Source: Cymodocea nodosa
Taxonomy: Eukaryota; Streptophyta; Magnoliopsida; Alismatales; Cymodoceaceae
Direction of reading: 5' to 3'
NCBI GenBank assembly: GCA_036874045.1
Contig: CM072344.1
Location: 12,620,501-12,684,500, forward strand
Length of the DNA: 64,000 bases
This document shows, one piece after another, positions 10,951-21,245 of this stretch. The notes beneath the pieces were generated by a model. It was not told the DNA's origin. It saw only the letters and a list, made by a program, of their open reading frames with translations, and made no database searches. Position numbers and translations under genes: made by a program. Position 1 is the first letter of the stretch. The number at the start of each line of letters is the position of its first letter.

Positions 10951-12295
10951 CTAAGTAAAGCTCGAGTAGTCCTCTACTCTGACTTCTTCTATAATTCCAA
11001 AGGAGCTTTCTGGTATTTTCAGAATAGGTCTAAGTCTTTGTCCATTTACTTTAAATATATTCTGATTTTTAGGATTTTCAATTTCAATAGCTCTATAAGG
11101 ATAAATATTTCGAACTATGTAAGGTCCTACCTATTTAGATCTTAATTTTCCTGGATGGTTATGGAGTCTAGCCATATAAAGATATACTTCTTGTCTTATT
11201 TCAAAGGTTTTTGGAATAATTTTTCTATCATGCCAGAATTTCATTTTCTCTTTCTCTTACGGTCTTCGAATAAGCTTCATTTCTAAATTCTTCTAATTCA
11301 ATTAATTACATTTTTCTATTTTATGTAGCTTGATTTAAATTAGTGTTTAGAGTTTTTAATACCTAATAAGCTTTATGTTCTATTTCAGTTGGTAAATGAC
11401 AACTTTTTCCATATACTAGCCTAAAAGGTGACATACCTAAGCCTTTTTTATAAGCAGTTCTATAAGCCCAAAGTACATCTATCAATCTATTAGCCCAATC
11501 TGTTCTAGTAGGATTTACTACTTTTTTTAAGATTAATTTAATTTGTTTGTTTGCACTTTTTACCTGTCCACTTGTTTGCAGATGATATGATGTTGCAATT
11601 TTATGGTTTACTCCATATTTCTTCATTAAGGCTTCAAAACTTCTATTACAGAAATGAGTTCCTCTATCACTGATAATAGCTTTAGGTATTTCAAATTTGG
11701 CAAATATATTGGTTCTTATAAATTGTATTACCACTTTGTTGTCATTAGTTTTTGTAGGAATAGCTTCTATCCATTTAGATACATAATCCACCCCCAATAA
11801 TATGTAATTAAATTAATTAGACATAGGAAATAGACCCATAAAATCTATTCCCCACACATCAAAAATTTCAACCTCAACAATAGGATCAAGAGGCATCATA
11901 TTCCTCTTTGATATTCTTCCTATTTATTGACATCTTAAACAACTTAAGCAATATTTATGAGCATCTTTGAATAGTGTTGGCCAATAAAATACACATTGTA
12001 GAATTTTTGTAGTAGTTTTCCCAGAACCAAAATGCCCTCTACAAGCTTGGTCATGATAGAAAGACAATATGCTCGAATATTCAGTTTCTAGAACACACCT
12101 CCTTAAAACCAGATTAGGACATTTCTTAAATAAGTATGGGTCTTCCCAATAGTAATATTTTACTCTTGAAAAAAACAATTTCTTATCTTGTATATTCCAA
12201 TCCTTAGGTGTTAGACTAGTAACTAAGTAATTAACTATGTCTGCATACCAAGGTATTGTTTTGATGGTCATTAGGAAAATTATCCTTAATTTCAA
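10951..12295 (-). pseudogene. Athila 1 integrase
   Basis: Open stretches 12295-11924 and 11797-11363, continuing with stops to 10951, encode a Ty3-type integrase: zinc finger (HDQACRGHF...CLSCLRCQ), catalytic core (first Asp region near 11830, second Asp in [16 protein letters not shown]), and a C-terminal domain (ARLHNHPGKLRS, FKVNGQRLRP) ending at the stop 10951-10953. The third catalytic position, normally Glu in GQVE, is Lys ([12 protein letters not shown]), 36 residues after the second Asp. The frame is broken by stops between the open pieces. Confidence 0.85.
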
Positions 12296-13435
12296 TATTT
12301 GATTTTTCTATTTGTAATCTTGATAAATGATCTGCTACTACATTCTCACAACCTTTTTTATCTTTAATTTCTAGATCAAATTCTTGTAATAATAATATCC
12401 ATCGGATCAATCTAGGCTTAGTCTCTTTTTTCTTTATTAGATGCTTTAGAGCTGAATGATACGTGTATACTATTACTTTAGCTCCAATCAGATATGATCT
12501 AAACTTTTCTAAAGCAAACACAACAGCTAATAATTCTTTTTCAGTAGTTGTGTAATTAACTTGAGCATCATTTAAGGTTTTGCTTGCATAATGAATCACT
12601 CTAAGAGATTTTTCTATCTTCTGTCCCAACATTGCTCCTACAACAAAATCAGATGCATCACACATTAATTCAAATGGATGGCTCCAATCAGGTGCTTGAA
12701 TTATAGGAGTTGAAATTAAAGTAGTTTTAAGTCTGAAAAATGCTTCCTTGCAATTTTTATCAAAGTAAAATGGAACATCTTTTAATAGATTAGTTAAAGG
12801 TCTAGCTATTTTGCTAAACTCTTTAATAAATCTTCTATAAAAACCAGCATGTCTTAGAAATGATCTAATATATTTTACTGATTTAGGTTTTGGTAGATTA
12901 GAAATTACTTCTATTTTAGCTTTATCTACTTCCAACCCTTTCTTAGAAACAACATGCCCTAAGATTATTCCTTATTTAACCATGAAGTGACATTTTTCCT
13001 AATTCAAAACCAGATTTTTTTTCACACAGTGTTTTAATATAGGTCTAAATTTTTTAAACAGACTTCATATGAGTTGCCATATACAATAAAATCATCCATA
13101 AATATTTCTAAAAAATCTTCAGTCATTCCAGTAAATATGCCTTGCATATACCTTTCAAAGGTAGTTGGTGCATTGCATAATTCGAATGACATTCTCTTAA
13201 AAGCATAAGTTTCATTAGGGCAGGTGAAAGTTATTTTCTCTTGATTCTCTAATGCTACTGGAATTTGATTATAACCTGAATACCCGTCTAGGAAACAAAA
13301 ATATTCTTGCCCTGCTAATCTTTCCAACATTTGATCTATAAAAGGTAAGGGAAAATGATCTTTCCTAGTCACAACATTTAGCTTTCTATAGTCTATACAT
13401 ACTCTCCACCCTGATTGAATTCTAGTAGGTATCAA
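12231..13435 (-). pseudogene. Athila 1 reverse transcriptase and RNase H
   Basis: The open stretch 13435-13034 encodes the RT palm: CIDYRKLNVVTRKDHFPLPF, FCFLDGYSGYNQIPVAL (first Asp), and the catalytic box FMDDF. The stretch 12935-12231 encodes the RT thumb ([19 protein letters not shown]) and RNase H ([40 protein letters not shown]). A frameshift and stop lie between them (12936-13033). FMDD together with these spacer motifs is characteristic of the Athila branch of Ty3/Gypsy. Confidence 0.9.
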
Positions 13436-13482
13436 GTCTTGATTTTCATTCCTAATAACTGTTAATCCTGATTTCTTGGGAA

Positions 13483-14640
13483 CTACATGGATTGGACTAA
13501 CCCACGAGCTATCAGAAATCGGATAATTATGTCATTATCTAACCATTTCACTATTTCCTTCCTGACTACTTCTTTAAGATTTGGATTTAATCTTCTCTTA
13601 GGAATTCTAACAGGTTTAGCATTCTCTTCTAAATATTTGTGGTGACAGCATAAAGTTGAACTTAACCCTTTTATATCAATCATAGTCCATCCTACTGCTT
13701 CTTTATAACTTTTCACTATATCTATTAATTTATCTATTTGATCCTCTTTTAAATCTGAAGTAATAATGATTGGACAGGTTCGTTTCTCTTCTAGAAATAT
13801 ATAGGTTAATTCAGGAGGTAAAGGTTTTAATTCTAAATGTTGCCCATCAGAAGCTAGAGCTCCTAATTGAACATCATTTTCTAAATTAATTTCTTCTTGA
13901 TCTCCTTCTATATTTATGCTTTTACTTTCCTCTAAAGTTTCAGAATTGATTTGCTTATTTAATTCTTCTTGTATCACATCATCTAACATATCTCCTTCAT
14001 CCTCTAAAATGTCTATGGTATGTAAGGACATTTTTAACTCCTCAAACCTTTTTGGTTTGAAAATATTTAATTGAGTATCCTCATTACCATATGATAACTT
14101 CATTACTTTAGTTTTACAATTTATAACAGCCCCTGATGTTGCTAAAAATGGCATTCCCAAAATTAAAGATGTATCACTATTTTTATGCTTAATTTGTTGG
14201 GAATCCAAAATTACAATATCAATAGGATATATAAAGTTTTTGATTTTAATTAAAACATCCTCTATTTTTCCTTTAGGATATCTTATACTTCTATCAGCTA
14301 ATTGAATAACCATACTAGTAGGAGTTAAGCCTTCTAATCCTAAGGATGCAAATATATCACTTGACATAACATTTATACCTGCACCTAAGTCTATTAAGGT
14401 TCTTTCTAGAATGATATTTCCTATGGTGCATGATATAACAGGGATTCCAGGATCAGATAAATTTTTAGGAATTTGTGGTAGAAATAGGGAACTACTTTGC
14501 TCAGCTAAAAAGTCATTTCTAAGAACTTTTCGCTCTCTTTTCTTAGTACACTAATCCTTCAAAAATTTAGCACAAGGTGGCATTTTCTACAATAGATCTA
14601 ACAAAGGAATGTTAACTTGTACTTTTTCAAAAATTTCTCT
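13483..14640 (-). pseudogene. Athila 1 aspartic protease and RT N-terminus
   Basis: The open stretch 14367-13483 follows the retropepsin active site (translation just upstream, near 14385, reads LIDLGAGINVM) with the flap and body (MVIQLADRSIRYPKGKIEDVLI, SLILGMPFLATSGAVINC), an acidic linker, and the RT entry region (KPVRIPKRRLNPNLKEVVRKEI). Homologous to 53900-54900 in the plus-strand copy. Confidence 0.82.
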
Positions 14641-15548
14641 GCTTTTTCTTGTTTTTTAGGTATTATTTGTTGTAATCTTTCAGGATAGGGTGCTAAAGAT
14701 TGTGATTTAAAAGATTCTTTTTCTTTCGTTTGATCATTTTTAGCTTCATTAGCAGATTCAAATTGTTCTTCAGTGATTTCTAGATTTTCAGCTATTACAT
14801 TTTCATTTTGAGTTCTTGGTGGTATATCAGTTCCAGATCTTAATGTTACACATACATCTTCCAGATTTTCATTACTCTCATAATGTTTTTGTATATCATT
14901 TTCGTGATTATGATCTTCAATTGTTTTTAGTTTTAAAGTGCATTCTTTAAATTCTCTTGCATTAATATTTTCTTTTTGTTGTATATTTTACAATTTATGT
15001 AGATTTATAACATTATAATTATCATTGTCCTGTTGCATAACTTGTTTTTTCATTGTATATTCATCCAATGCTTTTAGTTTTCTTTCCAGATCATCTAATT
15101 TCATTGCATTCAATTTTTGATCAATTTTCATTATGATTTTTTCAGTTTCGTAAATTATATCCATTTTAGGTTCTAAATATGCTTCCTTATAGTTTAATTG
15201 GTTTACTTCTTGTTGCTGACACATAAAGTATTCTAGTTTGTCTAGGTTTTATGCTATACTATGCTCCAGTCTATCATACCTATCACAAACTTCAGTGTCT
15301 CTCAACATATTACACATTTTATATTGATCATCAGTTGGGTAAACTATAGGATTCTCATACTTAGCTCTATTACATGGAGGATAATTTATTTGTTGTTCAT
15401 GAGATCTAGCCATCTGCAAACGTCTCAGTTTTAAATAGTCAGAAATGTTGTGACCTTCAGAATTGCAGAATTCACATATGCTAACTACAGGTTTTAGAAA
15501 TCTTTGAGCATAAGCATATGCCATATTCTCAATCATAGAAAAAAACAC
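14641..15548 (-). pseudogene. Athila 1 gag, short form without capsid domain
   Basis: The ATG at 15548 begins a frame with an N-terminal AYAYAQRF segment, followed directly by a CX2CX4HX4C zinc knuckle (CEFCNSEGHNISDC), then a coiled-coil-like charged region (15224-14988). The distance from the primer-binding site to the knuckle is only about 150 bases, so the Retrotrans_gag capsid domain of several hundred residues that usually precedes it is missing. The plus-strand copy at 52743 has the same short form. Stops occur near 15247 and downstream. Confidence 0.78.
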
Positions 15549-15606
15549 ACAACACTCTGGCTATTAAAACGAAGCAGCTCTAACAGTTGCTTATATTAAT
15601 TCAATT

Positions 15607-15622
15607 CCTTGGCAACGGCACC
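15607..15622 (-). other. Athila 1 primer-binding site (tRNA-Asp)
   Basis: The minus strand reads TGGTGCCGTTGCCAAGG, a decayed complement of the tRNA-Asp 3' end (canonical TGGCGCCGTTGCCGGGG), 8 bases inside the LTR edge at 15631. Confidence 0.85.
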
Positions 15623-15630
15623 AAAAAACT

Positions 15631-17722
15631 TGTTTGGTTACCCAACACGACACCAGAAAACTTGTTTGGATCTCCAGTAACACACTAGAAAAACTTGGAT
15701 TTGTTAACTTCTGTTTTTACTTAGTTAATTTATCTTTATGCCTATTCTTTTTTTATATAGAATCAAACAAACAACCTTTAATACAAGTTAGATATTAATT
15801 CCAATTTGTATTTTAACTGCAAGTGCATAGTGTCTATTGTATTAGTGTGCAATTACATGTCGATCTCATAGAGAATTGCTTAAGAATTGAGAACTGTTCT
15901 GTTTGTTAACAATCAAATTAATATCTTTAATAAGCCCTCCATTGAATTACAATTAACTCAACGGACAAAGTTCGTTGAGTTATGGTTAACTCAACGGACT
16001 AACCTCATGGACTTACGTTAACTCCACGAGCCCGTCTTTTCTTTTTAATACTGCTATTTACAGAGGAATTCGGCCAACCATTGGGCAGTTTCACAAATTG
16101 TAAATAACATCGATTAAGTTCTTTAATGTTAGTAAACACTGGATTTATCATTAAGAAATACTATTAAAATTCACATAATTCAAACAGTAATCATTAAAAT
16201 CTTTAAGCCTTTTGAATGAATCAATTTCAGTAAACTGTAAAACTAAAACAAACATAAAACAATCACAATACTAACAAAGATAACATTAATCATGATACAA
16301 CACAAACAATACAACACTCAAATGCAAAATATAAACACAAATAAATTGTTTTTGGTATTTTTGTTTTAATATGAACATGGAAATGGGCAAAAGGTGAAAT
16401 GTAAAGTAATCTCAATCGATAGTAAATACTTCTGTCACTACATACGACGCGATTACACCATTGAAAATTAAACCACTTACAATTCTGACTCCTCTCCCTA
16501 TAGAATCGTGAGTCTAGAATTGCAAGATGATCTCCTCTTCAGCATACAGGCATCAACCCGAAGCCAAGGGTAGAAGCTTTACAATCTCCTGAAATATGAG
16601 TCGGCGCTTGGTGAAAATGGCTCCCCTTCCCGCGACGCGATCACTCCTCACAGTAGTTGTCAAGCACTATGTTTGGCTTGAAATCGACCCGACATCAGGA
16701 AAGTATCCTCACAGACCTCCGATGGTTGGTGATTATGGTGGTGGTAATGATGGTTGGTGTGGTACTTCAAAGAATTAATGATACCATCTACAGAAAGCTC
16801 GGTGTTCCTCCTCTGTACACACTGGCCATACCTATCGATCACACACACTTTACTTGTTTTTCTTCTTTTCTTTTATATTTTTTTAGTGGTAACTGCTTCT
16901 GCTTGAATGGTCGGTTGGATTTCCTTCATTCATATCAACAACGATGATTTCTTCTCCCTTCGACGAGTGAATTCCTGCATGATACATGCAATCGTGGTTT
17001 TTCTTCCAACTGTCATGTTTCTACAACCACTATAGTGGCATATTAGAAAATAAATAGTCTGTGGAGTTACAGATAACTCAACGAACTTTCTTCGTTGATT
17101 TAACTATAAAACACGTGCATAACTTTAACTATCTGATGCTCAGGTGCATTTTGGATACTTATAAACTTAACTATCCGATGCCTAGATGCATTTCAGATAC
17201 TTATAGATAACTTACCGATATATAACTTAAGTAAATCTACCAGATCTCGACACGTGTCAGCAGTAGTTTAATAATAAAAGAAACATTTCAGAGAGTTATA
17301 GGTGTAACTATCCGATGCTCAACTGCAATTTCGGATAGTTATGGATAACTCACCGAAAGTTCACTTAAGTCATGCGTTATGGTTTCGACATGTGTACTTC
17401 AGGAAATAATAAACTATTCTTTTAAAACATAACTGTTTGGCAGTTTAAAACATAACTATCTGAAATATGTTCGGTATGTTAAACATAACTGTTCGAAATA
17501 TCAGAAAATTTAGATACTTAAGAATTTCACAGCCTGCAACTTACCGATAGTTCAGAAATGTACTAAACTAACATTAATTCCCCCAAATTAAGTAGATTCT
17601 TCAATTAAAGTATATAACAGTGCAATTATAACATAATGACTTAATTCTCATATAATAAGCTAAATATTATGCAATTAACCATCATTTAACCGTTAATAAT
17701 ATGCACTTTTTCATTCTAAACA
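15631..17722 (-). repeat. Athila 1 5' LTR
   Basis: The 2092-bp LTR ends TGTTTAG...CAAACA. It includes a TATA box (TATAAAAG on the minus strand at 16877-16870), a GC-rich core at about 16540-16760, G-boxes at 17112-17117 and 17251-17256, and a U3 expanded by repeated TAACTATCCGA/CGGATAGTTA modules. This U3 is about 300 bases longer than in the plus-strand copy. Confidence 0.92.
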
Positions 17723-17727
17723 CTCCT

Positions 17728-17869
17728 TCTATGTGTTGAAAGAAATTTTGTATGTTATATCTTTTTTGTTTTCTATAATTCTTTTCTATTCTTCCTTCGA
17801 GACTTTGTATATTTGGAAAGGATTTTGAATTAGTTAGATTCCTTGTGTAGTAATCTATTTTCAGTAACA
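17728..17869 (-). repeat. Copia-1 5' LTR, distal part
   Basis: This is the 142-base remainder of the Copia-1 LTR beyond the Athila insertion. On the minus strand it begins TGTTACTGAAAATAG. It lies six bases from the Copia-2 LTR edge at 17876. Confidence 0.65.
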
Positions 17870-17875
17870 TTTAAT

Positions 17876-20397
17876 TGTTAGGATCAATAGCCTCACCAAA
17901 AGGGGGGTGAATGGTGAAGTTGTGTAAGTTTTCTAATTCTTTTAAGTTAGAATTGATTGATTCTACAAAACAGTGAGATGAGATGAATTAAATGTAAGCA
18001 AAGTAGTAAGAAGAAATTAACACATCAATTTTTAGGTGGTTCACCAACTTGGCTAGTCCACTGTTTGGTGTTTTCCCAACACTACACTAGAAAAACTTGG
18101 ATTTGTTACTTCTATTTTTACTTAGTTAATTTATCTTTATGCCAATTCTTTCTTTTAGAAGTAAACAAACAACCTTTAATACAATTTAGATATTAATTCC
18201 AATTTGTACTTTAACTATAAGTGCACAGTGTCTATTGTATCAATGTGCAAGTACAAGTCGATCCCACAAGGAATTGCTAACGAATTTTAGAACTATTTGT
18301 TTGTTAATAATCAAATTTATATATTCAATAAGCTCTCTATTGAATTACAGTTAACTCAATGAACTAACCTCGTGGACTTAAGTTAACTCCACAAGCCTGT
18401 CTTTTCTTTTTAATACTGCTATTTACAAAGGAATTCGGCCAACCATTGGGCGATTCCATAGATTGTAAATAACATCAATTAGGCTCTTTAACGTTAGTTA
18501 ACATTGGATTTATCATTAAACAATACTAACATTCAGATAATTCAAACAGTAACCATTAAAATCTTTAAGTCTTTTGAACGAACCAATTTCAGTAAACTGT
18601 AAAACTAAAATAAACATAAAACAATCACAACACTAACACAGATAACATTAATCACGATACAACACAAACAATAAAACACTCAAATACAACATACAAACAT
18701 AGATAAATTGTTTTTGGTATTTTTGTTTTAATATGAACATGGAAATGGGCGAAAGGTGAAATGTAAAGTAATCTCACTTGACAGTAAATACTTCTGACAC
18801 TACTTGCAACGCGATTACACCATTGAAAATTAAACCACTTACAATTCTGTCTCCTCTCCCTATAGAATCGCGAGTCCAAAATTGCAAGATGATCTCCTCT
18901 TCAGCATACAAGCATCAACCCGAAGCCAAGGCTAAAAGCTTTACAATCTCCTGAAATATGAGTCGGCGCTTGGTGAAAATGGCTTCTCTTCCCGCGACGC
19001 GATCACTCCTCACAGTGGTTGTCAGGCACTGTGTTTGGCTCGAAATCGACCCGACATCAAGCAAGTATCCTCACAGACCTCCGATGGTTGGTGATTATGG
19101 TGGTGATGATGATGGTTGGTGTGGAACTTCAGAGAATTGTGACGCTCATCCTCATTTGCACACACTGTCCGCCCATTGATCACACCTTTCTTTTTTTTCT
19201 TCTTTTCTTTTATATTTCTTCAATAGTAACTGCTTCTACTTGAATGGTCAGTTGAATTTCCTTCATTCGTATCAATGGCGATGATTTCTTTCCCTACGCG
19301 ATATGTGCAAACGTGGTTTTTCAGGTTGAAACTCACAAACCAACAACTTTGAATTTTTCTATCAGAGTTTTGGCACACGGAGCTTTTCTGTAGTGAATCT
19401 TCAAGAGTATATTTGACTGTTTGTAGACTTGAGAGTGTATTTGAAATTATGTGTAGCTCACTGTATATTGTATGATCGTTATCTCTATATCTTCTTCTCT
19501 TAAACTTCTCATATTTATACCAAAAGGTATAACGATTATATTTTTTTTTCAACGGATGTATTCTATAGTATTTGCTAAATAATCAGACCTAAATATGATA
19601 AGTTACCATTCTGTCTGATGTTTAGTAAATAACCTTTCGATTTCCTTTGATTTTCGGATGGTTATATGAATAACTCACCGAAGAGCTTCTATAACTTGCC
19701 GAACCTTCACTTACATCCTGTTGTTTGTGTCACGTGAGGATTTTAAGTTGCTCACATGAGGTGTCAAGTGATCGAAGACTTGTAGTTTTAACTTAACGAA
19801 AAACTCTTGACTTCTAGATAGTTAACTACAGTAACTCTCCAATTTTTCTTTTAAGCTTCTGATTGCTGTCTCTTTAATTTTGCATGTGCGAAATAGGATA
19901 ACTTAAGTTTCAGATGGTTATACCTATAACTCACCGAAATCCTTCAAATTTCGAATAGTTATCTTTCTAACTCTCCGAAAAGTCTTTTAAGCTTCTGTTC
20001 TGGATTTCTGCACGTGGTTAATTGAATGACTTAAGCTTCAGATAGTTAACTCCTTAACCTTCCGATCATTCAACCAACTACCTTTCACAACTCTCCAAAG
20101 GCTTTATAATTTCGAATAGTTATTCTTCTAACTGTTCGACAGTGTTGATGCTGCTTTAAATTAACTCTTCGGATACTTAAGTCTGTAACTCACCGAAGAT
20201 TAACTTTCTTTTGGATACATAAGCCTGGAGCTATCTAATTTTCTGTAGCTTTATAGCAGCACATTCTGGAATTAACTGTAACTTGTTTGTCTATCTTCTG
20301 ATCTTTTGCTGCATTGACTTATCTGTGAAATACAATATGTTTCCTCACATAAGTTTTTGTATTATCAAAATACTTAGGTCCTAACAATCTCCCCATT
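17876..20397 (-). repeat. Copia-2 3' LTR, carrying a truncated Athila LTR
   Basis: The pieces 17876-18061 and about 19317-20397 match the 5' LTR (27767-29177). About 145 bases of Copia LTR are missing where the Athila LTR sits. It contains CACGTG at 19731 and many CGGATAGTTA/TAACTCACCGAA modules. Confidence 0.85.
18062..19316 (-). repeat. truncated Athila LTR
   Basis: It begins TGTTTGGTG at the same LTR edge as the other copies and runs through the GC-rich core (18958 region) and the TATA region. It is cut off at GTGGTTTTTC, where Copia sequence resumes; a TTTTC microhomology at the join suggests a deletion after insertion. Confidence 0.85.
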
Positions 20398-21120
20398 TTT
20401 GATAATGACAAAATCTTTCACATTTATTTACATGTATTTCACTCCCTAGATTATTTCTATACATTCAGTCCCATAGAAACTAAGTAAAACAAGGATTTAC
20501 AATGAATATACTATAGTGGTGAGATTCCTCCCCCTGATTGTGTGTTGTCTTCTCCCCCTATCTGTGTGCTGAGTATTTCTTCCCCCTTTTAATACTTCTC
20601 CTTCTGTTTGTGTTGGAAATACTGTAAGTTTCTATATTCTTCTCCAATTTCTATATTCTTAACCGAAGATTAACTTTCTTTTGGATACATAAGCCTGGAG
20701 TTGTTCGATTTTCTATAACTTTATAGCAGCACATTCTGGAATTAACTGTAACTTGTTTGTCTACCTTCTAATCTTTTACTACACTGACTTATCTGTGAAA
20801 TACAATATATTTCCTTACATAGGTTTTTTCATTATCAAAATACTCAGGTCCTAACAATCTCCCCCTTTTTGATAATGACAAAATCTTTCACTTTTATTTA
20901 CATGTATTTCACTTCCTAGATTAATTCTATACATTCAGTCACACAAAAACTAAGTAAAACAAGGATTTACAATGAATATATTGTAGTGGTGAGATTCTTC
21001 CCCCTAACTGTGTGCTATCTTCTCCCCCTATTTGTGTGCTGAGTATTTCTTCCTCCTTTTAATACTTCTCCTTCTGTTTGTGTTGGAAATACCATATTCT
21101 TCTCCAATTTCCATATTCTT
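20193..21120 (-). repeat. 470-bp tandem duplication across the LTR/polypurine junction
   Basis: 20193-20662 and 20663-about 21120 are near-identical direct repeats starting CCGAAGATTAACTTTC. Each contains the U3 end of the LTR, the adjacent polypurine tracts (CTCCCC runs on the plus strand) and about 230 bases of 3' non-coding sequence. Confidence 0.88.
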
Positions 21121-21245
21121 CTCCCCCTTTTTGTCATTATATAAAAAGGTGACTGATATCTGTAAAACTGATATGTCCTACATGAGTACATGTTAGTAGA
21201 AAGCAAGCTCTCATATGGTGAGCTTGAGGAATAATGTAAAAGCAT
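20398..21245 (-). other. Copia-2 3' non-coding region with multiple polypurine tracts
   Basis: On the minus strand several AAGGGGGAGA-like tracts precede the LTR (complements at 20396, 20530, 20553, 20580, 20860, 21000, 21023 and 21120). Multiple polypurine tracts are a known feature of the Sirevirus branch of Copia. Confidence 0.75.

Larger units (their letters stand above)
10031..17722 (-). mobile_element. Athila-like Gypsy element 1 (minus), with large 3' deletion
   Basis: The element is flanked by a perfect 5-base duplication CTCCT (10026-10030 and 17723-17727). On the minus strand the order is 5' LTR (17722-15631), a tRNA-Asp primer-binding site (15622-15607), gag, protease, reverse transcriptase, RNase H and integrase (15548-10951), CGGTT-rich non-coding sequence, and a truncated 3' LTR (about 10737-10031). 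The sequence between pol and the U5 part of the 3' LTR has been lost, with a 4-base GATA microhomology at the join near 10735. Stops break all the reading frames. Confidence 0.93.
6290..17869 (-). mobile_element. Copia-1 (minus), 3' part lost, 5' LTR split by an Athila element
   Basis: Read on the minus strand the order is: 5' LTR (17869-17728 plus 10030-9352, interrupted by the Athila element 10031-17722), a primer-binding site complementary to initiator tRNA-Met (GCTCTGATACCA on the plus strand at 9338-9349), gag (to about 7637), protease and GAG-pre-integrase (7499-6975) and integrase (6821 to about 6290). Reverse transcriptase, RNase H and the 3' LTR are absent, so the element lost its 3' half. 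The LTR begins TGTTACTG and ends CATCA, about 820 bases in total. Confidence 0.8.
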
